Source: Apostichopus japonicus
Lineage: Eukaryota; Echinodermata; Holothuroidea; Aspidochirotida; Stichopodidae
Assembly: GCF_037975245.1 (NCBI RefSeq)
Contig: NC_092579.1
Location: forward strand, 22,390,666 to 22,454,665
Length of the DNA: 64,000 nucleotides
Reading direction: 5' to 3'
Positions 1 through 14,055 of the stretch are shown piece by piece. Below the pieces are notes generated by a model, which was not told the DNA's origin, did not search any database, and saw nothing but the letters and a program-made list of their open reading frames with translations. The translations under genes were made by a program, and so were the position numbers. Every line of letters begins with the position of its first letter. Within the stretch, counting starts at the first letter, position 1.

Positions 1-451
1 TCATTAACATTCAGTACTGCACTGAGGAGCTGACATCGGCGTCGTCGTGGTCGTCGTCAGTTTGTCACCTTAAAGGAGCAATACATAGATCAATTATATT
101 TTAATGACCGTGAATATCTTGAAAATTGAAACAGCTATACAGAAATGTTACCAGCTCTCAAATTTGTCATTTTTTGTCTTGTGCCACTTGTGACATGACA
201 GACTTGTAGCAAGACTTAACTTTTGCCTAAAAGTCATCTTTCAATATTTACCGACGTGCATCATTAATGTTATTTACGAGAGGTTGATTATATACTCATC
301 ATGTTCATCATCTTTGTTTTGGTCATGTACTTGTACTAAGTTTCTGTTCTCTTGTTCCTGTTCTCTTGGTCTGGGAACAGATTCGTGTCATCCATCATCT
401 CCCACTTACATGTACTTCTAATACTGCATGATCAATACTTTAAGTACTTCC
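1..451. other. No gene seen; probable Rac intron
   Basis: No conserved protein or RNA is visible. There is a short run of GTC/CGT triplets near 38-60. The Rac exon at 11167 is entered in mid-codon and no earlier Rac exon was recognised downstream of here, so I infer that this stretch is intron of that gene. Confidence concerns the absence of recognisable content only. Confidence 0.4.
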
Positions 452-812
452 CATATGTATGTATTTATGTATGTATGTACAGTATGTACGTATTGTATGA
501 ATGAATTATGTATGCTGTATGTATGTATGCATATATATGAATTGTTTGTATGTATTGGCATGTATTGTATGGGTGTATTATGTATGTATGCGTGTATGTA
601 TGTATGCATATATGTATATGTATGTATGTATGTATTAAGATGTATGTATGGTTGTATGTATTATGCATGTATGTGTGTATGTATATGTATTGTATGTATG
701 TATGCATCCATGCACGTATGGATGTGTATATGTATGCCTGTATGTACAGTGTGTGTATGTATGTGTGCCTGTATGTGTATGTATATGTATGTATATGTAT
801 GGATATAGATTG
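452..812. repeat. Imperfect (ATGT)n microsatellite
   Basis: About 360 bp of TATG/ATGT tetranucleotides, interrupted by TATGC, TATATG and TGTG variants. The repeat is open in several frames on both strands, giving Tyr/Met/Cys/Val-rich and His/Ile/Thr-rich translations. These are low-complexity artefacts and not genes. Confidence 0.95.
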
Positions 813-3800
813 CATGTGTGTATTTTGTGCAGTTAAAGTTGCATTGCTCCGCATAATATGCTCTTCCTTGTTCCCACACACTTATGTTACTCAGACATAG
901 ACGATACGTTAGATTTGTGGAATGCCACAAAAGTTAATGTAATTTGGTGGAGCAGTCCTTCCACTGAATATGCGGTCCTTTCCGCTGAATATGCAGATTA
1001 GATAGGATGTGATATTGTGCTAGGTTTATGAATTCCTTTCTTAATCAGGTTAATGTTAAGGGAAAATCCCAACTTAGGCGTTCTTCATATTCATGGTTAT
1101 TCCTTTGATGGTAGATGCAGACTTTTCAAAAGACAAAGCTGAACCACTCAATACCCATTATAGGGCAGTTAGTTTCTATCGGTTTTTTAAGCTAATCCGA
1201 GCAGGTGTTAAACCATGGACAGGTTACAGCGTAAGATCTTACTTACTGTAGTTCATCGGTCAACAACAACACCAGTATTGGACAAAACAAAGAAAGATTA
1301 TAATAATGGAAACTTTCCAGCTTAAATTTTTTTCCATCAACATCGGTTTGCACCATTCGGTGTACAGTACCATGAACCATGTATGAGTAGTATACTTTTA
1401 ACATGCAGGATACATCTATATGCTCTTGTACGCTGAAATACATCATGTCTATATATCCAACCCATCGAGTACTTCCTCAAACCTTGTGCCCATTGCATGT
1501 CAACATTGAAAAGGGGAAATCTCTCTTCCAACTTGGCTAGATCAGAAAGAACTGGAGCATTACTGCAATTGAAAAAAAAAAAAAAAAAACCACCCAGAAG
1601 AAGGAAGAAGACCTAAGACAGACCGTGTGTGTCCTGTGATTATTACATTGTTTGCATTGCCTAGTGCCTTACAGTGCAAAAATTTCTACCATGTCCTTTG
1701 AACTAGCATGTACTAGCATTGTGTGTGTGACAATAAGGAAGTTAACTGCCAGAGCGTTGTTGTCAACGTGTATTTTAACTACAGGACTGTGCAGCAGCCA
1801 TTCATACAGTATGCAGCAATGCATGTAGACTACATGGTGTAAGTGCTATTTATAAACACATAGTTAATTCAGGCGATCGTTCGTACGGTATTGCAGCGCA
1901 AAATGCTTGAATTACTGTACAGGTCCGAAGACGTATAGCAGTATAGTTTACACAGGAAATTTTTTTTTATGTACAGACAGAGTTCAGAAGCCTTCAAAAC
2001 TGCTACACAAAAATTTGAACACTGAAGTAGTAGAAATATGCTCTCATTTTGGAGAGCAACTCTGATGATAAAGGGTTGCGATCCTATATCACTGTTAGTA
2101 CCGTACGAGTCGGTTCGACCCGACCAACGAAAAGATGCATACAACACTAGGTCGGTGTTCTTTATGGCATCGTTCTCTTTTTATGTTGGACATTCCACTT
2201 GATTTATGTCCGAGAATTCAAAATATGACGGTTTTATCGCAGAGGTAGAATTAACATGAAATCTGCTGAGTAGGGAATCTACAGTTTGATGCTTCATATC
2301 CAAAGAAGTTCCTATGGAAAAAAAAACTACATGCACTAACCTGTCATGAATAATGGTACTGATAGAAGAAAGGAGGATGAGTTGTGACCGAGGAAAGGGA
2401 TTGAAGTTTGGTGGGGAGGGGGTTGCTGTCCCCTCTGAAAGAAATTGGATGGTATGTACATGAAATTATACCAGATTTGAAATTGCAATATGGCTTTTAC
2501 AATACCAGAAATGTTGAAAGGTCTATTGTTGTCAATTTCCTTCAAGTTCTGTGTTGAAGTTACCAACCATTTTACCACAACTATAAAAAAACATATCTGA
2601 AAATACAGATGCCCCCCCCCCCATTTCTTTAGATGAAACTTTTCAGTGGTGAAATGGCATCAGCTGTGATCAAAGGATTTGACTGAAACCGGCCTCCAGG
2701 TTTGTCAGAAACAGAGGTTCGAGTACGAGCTCTCAATGTAGGCCTACTTCCTCCTGTTGTGAAATTTTTTCATCACTAGTGAGTCACTGGTACTCACCAG
2801 CTTTGTATAATTGAGCTTTTCTCAGACATGTGTATCATAAAGCCTCTGTGTGAGTGTGTGTTGGTACTGTGTGTACATATCACACTTAATACACACGGGA
2901 CAAAAGGAACACTGTACTTCATAGTGTACTTCTAGGGAGGAAATTGAGAAAAAAAAATGAGCACTGTCCATACAAGTAAATATCATCACCAAGGTAGAAT
3001 ATTCCATTTTTCAGTACTTTTTCTGTAGCAACGAGGCCAAAATTTGGCCTGTACCTAAACTAAATTTGGTGTCCTACTTTGAAAGCAGAAGAAACTACAG
3101 AATTCTCCAAAGTTTTTGGAATTTTGTTTTTCTTAGTTTAGTGAGTATCCTCTGAACAAAAATACCCCAAAGAGATCGTCGCGGTGTGGAGTTTCGTTTG
3201 TTGACGGCTTCTGCCTTTCCTTGCAAGCAAGTAAATACTGTTTTTTAGTGCTTAATTGTTGGACCATAACATGTGTGGCTGGTTTGATCTGAAAGGTGTT
3301 CTGACCGTACATTATAACCAATCTCCTTTTAGGTGTTTCCAATGACGACATATATGATTTGGTTTCAAATGGAATAAAGAACTACCACGAAAATAAACTT
3401 GACAGTTGCGTTCATAAGCTTGTAGACAACCTTTCTATTTCTTTATGTTTGAGAAAGCAAGGTATTTGTGAAGTATCTGGACCAAATTAGAGCAAAACTT
3501 TGTAATTTACATGTCATCCAATGTATGTGTTTGTATTTTTATATGTATGCTTCAATACATTTGGGGGAATATTGAAGTGGAAATTGCTTAATTAATAGTT
3601 CTTATTAGGCTTGTCAGGGAGAAAAGGACACGATTGTTCCATTTCATAGCTGATTATGCAACTGCATTATTTAATTATTATTATTTAAATTGATTATGGA
3701 AAGAACCTAGGAACATAGATAGATCAAGTTGAAGGGTTTAAAGCAAGTATAAGTCACTTTCAAAAGTACAGTAATCACATAAAAAGTGAAAAGAAAGTAA

Positions 3801-4507
3801 AAAAATTACACAAACACTTCCAGAACTCCCATGTCTATAGACACTTTTTAACTTGAGTATATATGTCAGTTTTATGGAGACCGGTTAAGTGAGCTGCTCA
3901 TAAATATGTAAAGAAGGTACTCTAACCTTCCCTCGCAATACTTAATAACAACTCAGTGGTGCTGACTTTTAGACTTCTCGTTATGTTGGCAAGAAGGGAA
4001 TGATTCTGGTTGGTCTTGTCGACCAGGAAGCGTTTGACACTAGTTGGCATACTGTTATACATTCTGTAAATCATATGAGAGACCTGGGAATAAGTTAGCA
4101 TGAAGTTAGTACATATTTATATAAGACCAATCCAGTTGGGATGTTCACGATCAAAGTAAACATAATTTCACAGCAGATTTGTATAAGTTCTATAGGTCCT
4201 TAATACAATACAATTTACATATATAAACATGTATATACATTGTCACCATTTCAAGTACAGATGTACACGGAAGATAAAGTTACCTCCAGTTGTCCTCATG
4301 CTTACAGTTGTGTGTGTATTACTTTAATGGGTTCAGGTCACATGTGGTATAAAGCCACATCATATTCTCTAGCAGATCCCTTTGTCTACTAAGTGGGATG
4401 CTGTGTCCGTAAGTGTTTGACCTTTGACCTAGCGGATATGTATTGCAAACGTTGGCGACAATCTCCATATATTCCAAGGATTTCAAGTTTACTTTTGTAC
4501 TTTACAG
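813..4507. other. Gene-free stretch, probable Rac intron
   Basis: No coding exon was recognised. Visible details are a short tandem duplication around 958-1000 (two near copies containing the shared word CTGAATATGC), a poly-A run at about 1571-1588 and a poly-C run at about 2613-2622. The remainder is unique-looking AT-rich DNA. Open frames here are short, begin at arbitrary codons and have no recognisable domain. Confidence 0.45.
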
Positions 4508-4509
4508 TT

Positions 4510-4532
4510 CATATATATATATATATATACAT

Positions 4533-4571
<39 letters not shown>
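4510..4571. repeat. (TA)n microsatellite
   Basis: Nearly pure TA dinucleotides with one ACATAG interruption near 4528-4535. The Ile/Tyr open frames over it are artefacts. Confidence 0.95.
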
Positions 4572-4572
<1 letters not shown>

Positions 4573-4693
4573 ATAACTATTGTACCTGTCTCCACTCGGC
4601 AACAGCACTTTTCCTAGATCTACAACAATTGTCAGCTACAGTACCTACTGTAGGTGTCGTACCACAATTCATCGCTCCATTGACTTATATAAG

Positions 4694-5156
4694 CGCAGTA
4701 CAGTACAGTATTCGCACAGTACAGTATTAGCACAGTACAGTACAGTATTCGCACAGCACAGTGCAGTATTAGCACAGTACAGTATTAGCACAGTACAGTA
4801 TGCAGAGTACAGTACGGTATTCGCACAGCACAGTACAGTATTAGCACAGTACAGTACAGTATTCGCACAGTACAGTACAGTATTAGCACAGTACAGTATT
4901 CGCACAGCACAGTACAGTATTTGCACAGCACAGTACAGTATTCGCACAGCACAGTACAGTATTAGCACAGTACAGTATTAGCACAGTACAGTATTAGCAC
5001 AGTACAATATTAGCACAGTATAGTACTAGCACAGTACAGTACAGTATTAACACAGTACAGTACAGTATTAACACAGTACAGTATTGTACTTGCACAGTAC
5101 AGTACAGTGTTAGCACAGTACAGTACATTATTAACACATTACAGTACAGTATTAGC
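4694..5156. repeat. Minisatellite of ACAGTACAGTATTAGC-type units
   Basis: About 460 bp built from the words GCACAGTACAGTATT and AGTACAGT, in units of roughly 16 and 21 bp that alternate TTAGC, TTCGC and later TTAAC variants. Variant types are grouped: TTCGC is common before about 4950, and TTAAC appears after about 5045, suggesting local unit duplication. Because both unit lengths are open on both strands, long repetitive reading frames appear (AQYST... on + and NTVLYCA... on -). The mirrored openness and total lack of complexity argue against a protein. Confidence 0.93.
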
Positions 5157-6483
5157 AGAGTACTTTCCAAAGGCAGCTACCCAGAGCATCTTAGAAATTC
5201 AACCAAAATTCCCTTCTCCAAGATTAGATAGCCGATGGCTGGGACTGTCAAGGGCGGTATTCAAATTCTACCGTCATGGCCAGTTTTGAACCAGAAGAAG
5301 TCCAAGTTTGGGATAACTACTCCCTAAGTCCATCTGCCAGCTCTCCCAATCGAATCTTACTGTTTCATCCAAGGATTTCTAAAATGCCTCTAATGGTCAT
5401 TCAGTCCTCCATAGTTTTAGACCATCATTGATAGTTTATTATTCCTCTTGGACACCCAAGGCTCAAAACAGAATGATGATGATGATGATGATGATGAAAA
5501 TCCTGTCAAAGAGGGATTACTTCAGTTGGTCCATTTAGGTCAATTTCTCACAGGTGGTTAACCTTTCTGGTGGTGGATGGTGTATATTACTACTCTATTG
5601 TGGTTTCATGGTACTGTACGTATAGTACACATTTCAAACGTCTTTAGTTAGGGGTTAACTTATCAACCTGGGCAAAAAATCAGAAATTTTGATGAGTGCA
5701 ATATTCCATGTCAATAGTTCACACATATATAATATGAGTTTCCCAGATTTTATAGATAACTTCAAATGTGTACATCTTGGAAACGAAAAGAGCTGTTTGA
5801 AAAATGTTAACAGATTGTTGAATGAGATTATCACAAACAACAAATGAACTGTGTATAGTGCAAATTGGCTCGGGGTGATCATATGAATAGGGCAAATGAT
5901 GAAAGAAGAAAACTGAAAAATCGTTTGAAAAAAAATTAATTTGAACAAATTGCTCAATTGTGGCAGCTCGTTATGAGATGTAGAAGGTAACGGTATCAAA
6001 AATGAAACAGTTCACTTTTAGTGACGTAGCTCTGAGCAAATTATGAGGGTAATTAATATGATGTTTGCATGTGATCTGCTGTATTAACACATAAACATCG
6101 AACACTTCCGTGATGCGATGTTAATTTTTCATAATTGCCAGTGCTGTAAGTGTAGAAACAAAAGTGCAGGATAGAAATTTGATTCAACTGTTCTCATGTT
6201 AGCAGTACTTACTCTACCCGACAGAAACGAAGAGTTTCCAACGGGCAGGGGATAACGTAGTACCGTACGCACGACAAGCGCTCTACTCTTCATCCAAGCT
6301 TACTATACAGTGGGATCGGAAGAGTTATTTATAAGGGTTTGAAATTAAAACAAAATGAGCATGCAAAAATAAAAATGGATCTGCTAAGGTTTAGATGGCG
6401 GCTTGATTTGGATAACAAAATAAAGCATATCAAAATATGGTTTGTTGGCATGTTTTCAAGTCCTGCAGTAATTTTACTCCTTG
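5157..6483. other. Gene-free stretch with (ATG)n tract
   Basis: Holds an (ATG)n trinucleotide run at about 5473-5497. No conserved coding sequence was recognised. A 51-codon frame starting at 5276 in a good start context was considered and not accepted. Confidence 0.4.
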
Positions 6484-6640
6484 GAGATGGGTGAGCAGAA
6501 GGTGGGGGGAGGGAAAGACAGAGGGAGGAGTAGGGGAGAGGAAAGGGAGGGGAAGATGGATGGTAGGGGAAGAGAGAGGGAGTTACAGGACAAGAAGGAG
6601 AAAGGGAGGGTATGGAAGGAAGGCAACAGAGGTGTAGTGA
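6484..6640. repeat. Polypurine (G/A) tract
   Basis: About 155 bp in which the + strand is almost entirely G and A (GGGAGGG, GAGAGAGGG and similar words). Such mirror-rich polypurine DNA can form triplex structures; that is established behaviour of this sequence class and is not shown here. The Arg/Gly/Glu-rich and Ser/Pro/Leu-rich frames over it are composition artefacts. Confidence 0.85.
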
Positions 6641-8465
6641 GAGAGGATTAGGGTGAGCAAAAGAGATGAAAATCAAAGGTCAAGTGAAACAATATTCAAA
6701 TGTGAATATAAATTTATGGCTGCTACGGTAATAACCCAGTTGGGTCTGTTTTTTGAAGAACGGCATGATTCTAGCAGTGTGATAAGCTTAGGAACATTAA
6801 TGACAGTGAGTTGAAAATAACTTCTGGATCAGTCCATAATCTGTGAGGGTTTTTTTTTGTTGTATGTTGATATGATAATGTACAGTATGGATTTACTTCA
6901 CTCCTCTCTTACTTGCCTCCGTTCTACTAATGCACTATAATTTACCTAGCCTACAACAGTCGGTAACATTATAGCACTGCACCCCCCACTGACCTACTTT
7001 AGGGTGAACAGCTACTACCTCTTCCAAATCTACCATCCTCAAGGCTTACAACTGTTTTTCTTGTGTAATTTACGTACTGTAGTCCTACCATATATATGCA
7101 GTATTGAGCTGTGCAGCACTTTAACGGGCAGGATGCATTGGGTGTTGTGTGTGGGTTGGTGGAGTATAGTGCACAGTAGTAAAACTGTAGTTGGACATTC
7201 TTGGTATACATGTACAATAGAAAGAGAGGAAACTGGTTGCTTCCTGTGATGTAGTGTTTCTTCTATGAACATGCCCTATGACTTGTAGAAAGTCATTTAC
7301 CACAAAAAAAAAAGCCCCCCAAAAATATGGTCTATTCGTTGTTGCTTGCATGACAGGATATTGTTGCAGCAGAACATGCATTGTAGTGTCATTAAGTACT
7401 GTCTGAAATTACTGTGTTGTAGTAGTGGCAAGATGCCCCATCTCATAATGAATGTTGATTGGTGATTGATTTGCATGAGGAAGTAAACTCTTAAGCCTGC
7501 CGCACACTGCCAGACTTTTCACGACCCCCCTCCCCCCCACTCATCTAGACGGCGAAAATATTGTGGATATTCAGGGCAGTGTGCGAGTGCTTTCACACTA
7601 CGACTAATCGATATTTTGTCAGTTTTTAAAGGGTGTTGGCTTTGACCTGGAGAACTGAACCGTGTAGTGATGGTTTTGTCTGATTTTCAAAAAATACCAT
7701 TTTGCAGATATACTGGAGGATTGCACATTTTACTTTGCACCTCTCTTACCTGTCTCCAGACTACATTTGCACTTTGCCCATCTACCTAAGCTACCTGTCT
7801 GGAAGCATTTTAGTATTGTGCCCTCTATTACTACCCTCGAGACTGCATCTCCCTCTGCATCTACCCTTCGAGCTACATAACTTGTCACCGGATTCTCATC
7901 CGACGGTTTTGGCGAGTCTGCGAGGACAATCGTTGCCTTCTAATAGTTTTTTTTTGGGGGGGGGGGTTTAGCGTTAGTCTGCAGATGTCGAACCATAAGG
8001 TCAGATACTCATGTGTGATTGATGAGGGTGTTCAACTTTTTGGTACTGTAGGACCAAAGACCCTGGACTTATGTATCCTAATTTACATACAAGAATCAAG
8101 ATGACCTTGTAATTGTTGTCCACTGATCACCAGCCCACCGCACCTCTGTTGATGAGACAAAATGCTCCGTAGAAGTATTTCTGTACGATTCATGTATATG
8201 TCAGGATTTCACTAGGGAACCCTACCTAGATCTGATAGTGATATCACCAACAAATCTTTCACTAACTACCCTATGAAATTATAACACACTATTGCCCCCA
8301 AAATGTGATTATAAACAATTGTTTGGAAACCTGTTGCCCACAGTTCTGCTGCACTAGTAAATTTAAACTTAAATTTGACCGCTTTTCCAATGACGATAGC
8401 AACTTCAGTTTCAACCTATTAAATGAGGTTTAAATATTAAAATTCATTCCTTATTTTGATGTATC

Positions 8466-8467
<2 letters not shown>
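6641..8467. other. Gene-free stretch with diverged repeat copies
   Basis: Two diverged copies of one sequence appear at about 6897-6990 and 7735-7830: both carry CTCTCTTAC, a CTCC/TCTAC block, TGCACT, TACCTA and a late GCA(C/T) block in the same order. An 11-bp perfect inverted repeat (CGCACACTGCC at 7501-7511, its complement at 7575-7585) encloses a C-rich loop and may be a MITE fragment. A poly-G run lies at about 7962-7970. No gene was seen. Confidence 0.4.
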
Positions 8468-8518
<51 letters not shown>

Positions 8519-8534
8519 GAATATATATATATAC

Positions 8535-8577
<43 letters not shown>

Positions 8578-8605
8578 TATATATATACGTACACATATAT
8601 ATGTA
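8468..8605. repeat. (TA)n microsatellite with ACAC/TACG variants
   Basis: About 138 bp of TA dinucleotides interrupted by CGAA, ACACACAC and TACG variants. Not coding. Confidence 0.95.
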
Positions 8606-10218
8606 CATACAAGGGGTACATTGATGATGAAATATTCCATTACATGAAATTAATGGTTAGATAGTACACATGTCACACGAATGGATGATCAGTAAGTGGA
8701 CTAAGATCACTTGATGTTGCATGTGACATGCAGTATAGCATAGTAAATGATAGTATAGTATCAGTTCAGTTTTAGCCTCTAGAGGTCACAAATCCCACAC
8801 AAGACATGTACACACACGTTGTGCATACCGTACACTCTAACTACACATGTATGCCTGAGCCGTATATATAATACGCTGTGATCATTTCCTGTTCTCAGTA
8901 TCAGGTCTCTTTTAAAAGGAACTCAGAGAAATATAAAATGTGGTGTAAAAAACCAAGGTCAATCAGTTTGGCAATGCAGCACTCAGCTACAATCTATAGG
9001 TCAGTTAGGTTCTAGCCAGAGGTCAATAGTACAACAGTGTAGGTCTATAGACATATACTCCACATTTCTTGTAAAGTCTCATATCCCCATTTGACCAATT
9101 CCTGTTTACTCTTTCTTCCTGAAGTATTTTTTTTAAATTTCCTCATTGTTTGGAAAAGATGGTTTGATACCCACTTGTTTTATCCCTGTTTTGGCGAAGA
9201 AGGGTCGTGGTTATGGCTGGCTAAACCCAAGTTTATTTACCATAAACAATGCCTTTTAACTCAGCCATGAAGTACTGAACTATAGAGGAGTGGAAATGAA
9301 GGGTATTCACCTTATTTCCAGATGTTTTCAGGAATTGTGAACAATTGGAAGTGAACACATGGAAGATGAGAGGAATGACTTCCTTTAGCCTTTCATTTAT
9401 TACTGTTGTCATGCTTACATGTCTTTTCATTACAACGACACACTCTTTTACCATAATTTTACCATCTCTTTTTACGAATTACACTTTGAACATATATCAG
9501 TTGTCATCTAGATTGCTATGTCATCTAGTTGTCATCTAGATCGATGACTCTTAGAACAGAGATGTATTGTGTTTGTGTCTTCTGATTTCTTTGAACAGTT
9601 AAATCTGAGGAGGTAAATCTCTCGGGGACTTCTTACAAATCAATGTATAGACCCTTTAGTAAGGAAAGTCGGAATCAGAAGTAAGATATGGCTCTAAGAT
9701 GTTTCCTCTGCAGAATGGAATGTATATTTTTTATAGTCCCCACAAATGGTAAAGATATGTCTGAAATTATGGCTATGCCTGATTACAGACTCTACAAAAT
9801 TCCTATACAAGTGAATTTTGGCTTATCAAAAAGTTGCACAGCAAGATAGTATGGGAATGATTACGTTCATCTACAATCATGAAAATGGTGTATAAGAATA
9901 CAAAGCCTTGATTACCAATATACTGTACTTCTGCTCTTAAAATAAATTTGGAGAATTTTGTAATGTATCGTCAACATTTTTGCATACAGTGCTGACACGT
10001 CAGGGTTGACTTGAAGCTGAAATATTTGGACGCTTTAGTGACGTTTTTTGACGTTTCCCTGCTCAAGATTTAACACTCTGACGTTTTGCGACACTTTTCC
10101 ATCCCGACACGACCCCCGATGATACCCCTGATAGAATTTGTGGTCGTTTGGTCATGATCGTGCTCATCATAACTGGTTGATTGTTGCCCCCATCAGGTTG
10201 CTGTAGGGTCATAATGCA
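8606..10218. other. Gene-free stretch, probable Rac intron
   Basis: No exon was recognised. The only notable local signal is a cluster of TGACGT half-sites at 9997-10084, listed separately. Confidence 0.4.
9997..10084. promoter_or_regulatory. Cluster of four TGACGT (half-CRE) motifs
   Basis: ACGTCA at 9997-10002 and TGACGT at 10039-10044, 10049-10054 and 10079-10084. TGACGT is the core half-site bound by CREB/ATF bZIP proteins. Four in under 90 bp is suggestive of an intronic enhancer of the Rac gene, but function is inference only. A perfect palindromic TGACGTCA lies 0.5 kb downstream at 10591-10598. Confidence 0.25.
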
Positions 10219-10286
10219 GGTTTACAGTTAACACTGTTTACACAGGTTTACAGTTAACACTGTTTACACAGGTTTACAGTTAACAC
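10219..10286. repeat. 26-bp tandem repeat, 2.6 copies
   Basis: Perfect tandem copies at 10219-10244, 10245-10270 and a partial third to 10286. Each starts GGTTTACAGTTAACAC and the full ones end TGTTTACACA. The exact identity of the copies indicates recent duplication. Confidence 0.93.
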
Positions 10287-12194
<1,908 letters not shown>

Positions 12195-12392
12195 GACGTA
12201 TTCTTGATCTGTTTCTCGCTGGTCAGCCCCGCCTCATACGAGAATGTTCGCACCAAGTGGTACCCGGAAGTGAGTCATCACTGCCCCAGCACACCCATCA
12301 TCCTGGTCGGAACCAAGCTTGATTTACGGGACGATAAAGAGACCATGAATAAATTGAGCGAAAGGAGTCTGCGGCCTATTGCGTACCCTCAG
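12195..12392 (+). CDS. rac1: Rac small GTPase, internal exon (residues 76-141)
   Basis: Exactly 66 codons in phase 0, from D76 to Q141. It carries the nucleotide-binding G4 motif TKLD at residues 115-118 and the Rho-type insert helix ([15 protein letters not shown] region) that marks Rho-family members. The sequence is close to human Rac1, with substitutions such as SYENVRTK and SEVSHH-side changes that are conservative in loops. The acceptor is TCCATCCAG and the donor GTAAAT. From memory, human RAC1 splits this region into a 63-bp exon plus a 160-bp exon with different borders. Here the first boundary is absent and an intron falls after Tyr-Pro-Gln instead, so intron positions differ from the vertebrate gene. 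Confidence 0.95.
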
Positions 12393-13899
12393 GTAAATCT
12401 TTGGATGTCCTCGTCAGTTATTTAAAAAATTAAAATTAAAAAAAATATAAAAATGGACCTTTGTGTTTTCCACAGATGAAAGAGGAATGTATGATCATAA
12501 TGAACCACACATGGTGATATTAATATACAATTTCTATGTGCCACTTTGAGGTTATAAACATTGAAGTTGTACCGGAAATGAACTTTAAAGCAAACGGGTG
12601 AGAATGTCACAGATGCCAACATTGTCTTTCCAACGATGTCTTTCTTCAAGATTTTGTAATTTCAATTTTGTAACTTCAAAACTTGAGATTTCAATTGGGT
12701 TATGAATACCCAACATCCACTGGTATGGCGTTGACTTTGTATCTCTTTGAGGTAAATTTCCAAACTCTATCCAACACTGTGATGAGAGAAAGACAAACCT
12801 GCAAAATATGACATTTTGTCGTCAGTGTGCATCTATGACATCACACCTGTTTGCTTCAAGTTGATCTCTGATACAAACTGCGATAATTTCAACCACGATA
12901 TCTCGAAAATACTTTGTGGGAATAGAAGGCGAAATTTCACCAGGATGCTCAGAAATGTTATCCGCTTTCATCAGTCAAAATTAAATTTACCCCTCAACTA
13001 TCCTTTAAATCATTATCCCTATTAACTAGGGAGCCCATTGAATACTAATTAAGTATTCAACCCCACAACCCAAAGAAGAGCCTGGAAATTTTTAAAATTC
13101 TTGGGACATAATCCATCATGTTTTTGGCCACAAAAAGTCTACGAAAATGCGTTGTTTGACGTCGCTGTTTGTACATAGTTTTACAAACTCTTCCAGTATC
13201 TTCCCCAATCAAATTGAGGTCCACTTCCCTTTGAAATTAAAACTAACATTTCCAAAATATCCTAAGGCAGACTTGCTTAATTATTGTGGAGGCTTGTAAT
13301 CTTCATGACCATGCTTTATAAGCTCTCGGACGGCATTCAGCTCGCTAACACCGGGGTTCGAATTACCACATTGCGAGGAGCGAGGTGACTCGTTTAGAGC
13401 AAGTTAGAGATTGTGCTTTGGAACTTTTGTGGCATGGCTACTACGCAGCAGTCATTTCAGCTTTTGAAAGTGCAGCGAGGCAGATTTGCCAAAATTAGAA
13501 GTGGCAGTAAGGTGCGTTTTTTTAACAGAGTGAAGGCTAAAATGTGTACAGACATCAGAGAACAACCGGACTCACTCACGAGAAAGTTTGTCTGTGAAAA
13601 CGGAGTGTCTAGATCTTCTTGTCTACGGCACGCAGCCGGTTCTAGCAGCCCTTTTTTTTTGTCCGGCTTAGACATCACAGAATTTTCGACAGTTTTCGAT
13701 ATTGACTCGATAAGGAAGTTTAGTGATCCAGATAACTATGAGAGGCACTGATCCAAAGTCGATTCAAAATGGCGCACCATCGTAAACGAATGATCATCGC
13801 GCGACGGTGCGTGCGTTGAGAGGTTGGGACGACACTGACCACGATTTGGCTCACCACACCTCAATAATACTGATTTCTTTATTTTTCACACACCCACAG
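12393..13899 (+). other. Rac intron (1507 bp) with a 105-codon open frame
   Basis: Bounded by donor GTAAAT and acceptor CACCCACAG. An open frame at 13434-13751 (105 codons from an ATG with G at -3 and +4) is not low-complexity and lies in a locally less AT-rich patch. It has no domain I recognise. It contains mid-protein basic stretches (RGRFAKIRSGSKVR) and four cysteines. It may be chance, a transposon fragment or an unannotated small protein. Confidence 0.7.
13434..13751 (+). other. Unidentified 105-codon open frame in Rac intron
   Basis: Starts ATGGCT with a fair start context and ends TGA. The predicted 12-kDa product is basic in its first half and has Ser/Phe/Asp-rich sequence in its second half. 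There is no signal peptide, transmembrane segment or known motif. No splice signal or promoter evidence supports it, and its overlap with intron makes a chance frame the default reading. Listed because it is the least repetitive of the unexplained frames in the first 15 kb. Confidence 0.15.
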
Positions 13900-14055
13900 G
13901 GACTACAGATGCAGAAAGAAATACATGCTGTTAAATACTTGGAGTGTTCGGCCCTCACGCAGAAAGGACTCAAGACCGTTTTTGACGAGGCCATCAGGGC
14001 CGTCCTCTGCCCACCGGCAAAGAACAAGAGCAAAAGAAGCTGCCAATTACTGTAA
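13900..14055 (+). CDS. rac1: Rac small GTPase, terminal exon (residues 142-192, stop)
   Basis: Encodes 51 residues plus TAA. It contains the G5 motif C-S-A-L (residues 157-160), the helix [12 protein letters not shown], Cys178 (the palmitoylated position in Rac1), a modest polybasic stretch KNKSKR (182-187) and the C-terminal CAAX box CQLL (189-192). Leu at the last position predicts geranylgeranylation rather than farnesylation. The tail is less basic than the vertebrate Rac1 KKRKRK tail, which may weaken phosphoinositide targeting (inference). The acceptor is CACCCACAG; the frame is continuous with the previous exon in phase 0. Confidence 0.95.
   Translation, partial: GLQMQKEIHAVKYLECSALTQKGLKTVFDEAIRAVLCPPAKNKSKRSCQLL

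Noticed and set aside
428-930. Several overlapping frames of 60-138 codons on both strands
   Set aside because: They are translations of the (ATGT)n microsatellite; composition is Tyr/Met/Cys/Val or His/Ile/Thr only.
4580-4981. 133-codon AQYST-repeat frame and its 99-codon minus-strand mirror
   Set aside because: Both derive from the ACAGTACAGT minisatellite, where the unit has no stop in several frames.
5276-5431. 51-codon frame with a good start context (MASFEPEEVQVW...)
   Set aside because: Too short, no domain, no splice or transcript support; could be chance or part of an unrecognised repeat.
13345-13370. GGTTCGAATTACC, B-box-like word
   Set aside because: Isolated word with no tRNA fold around it.
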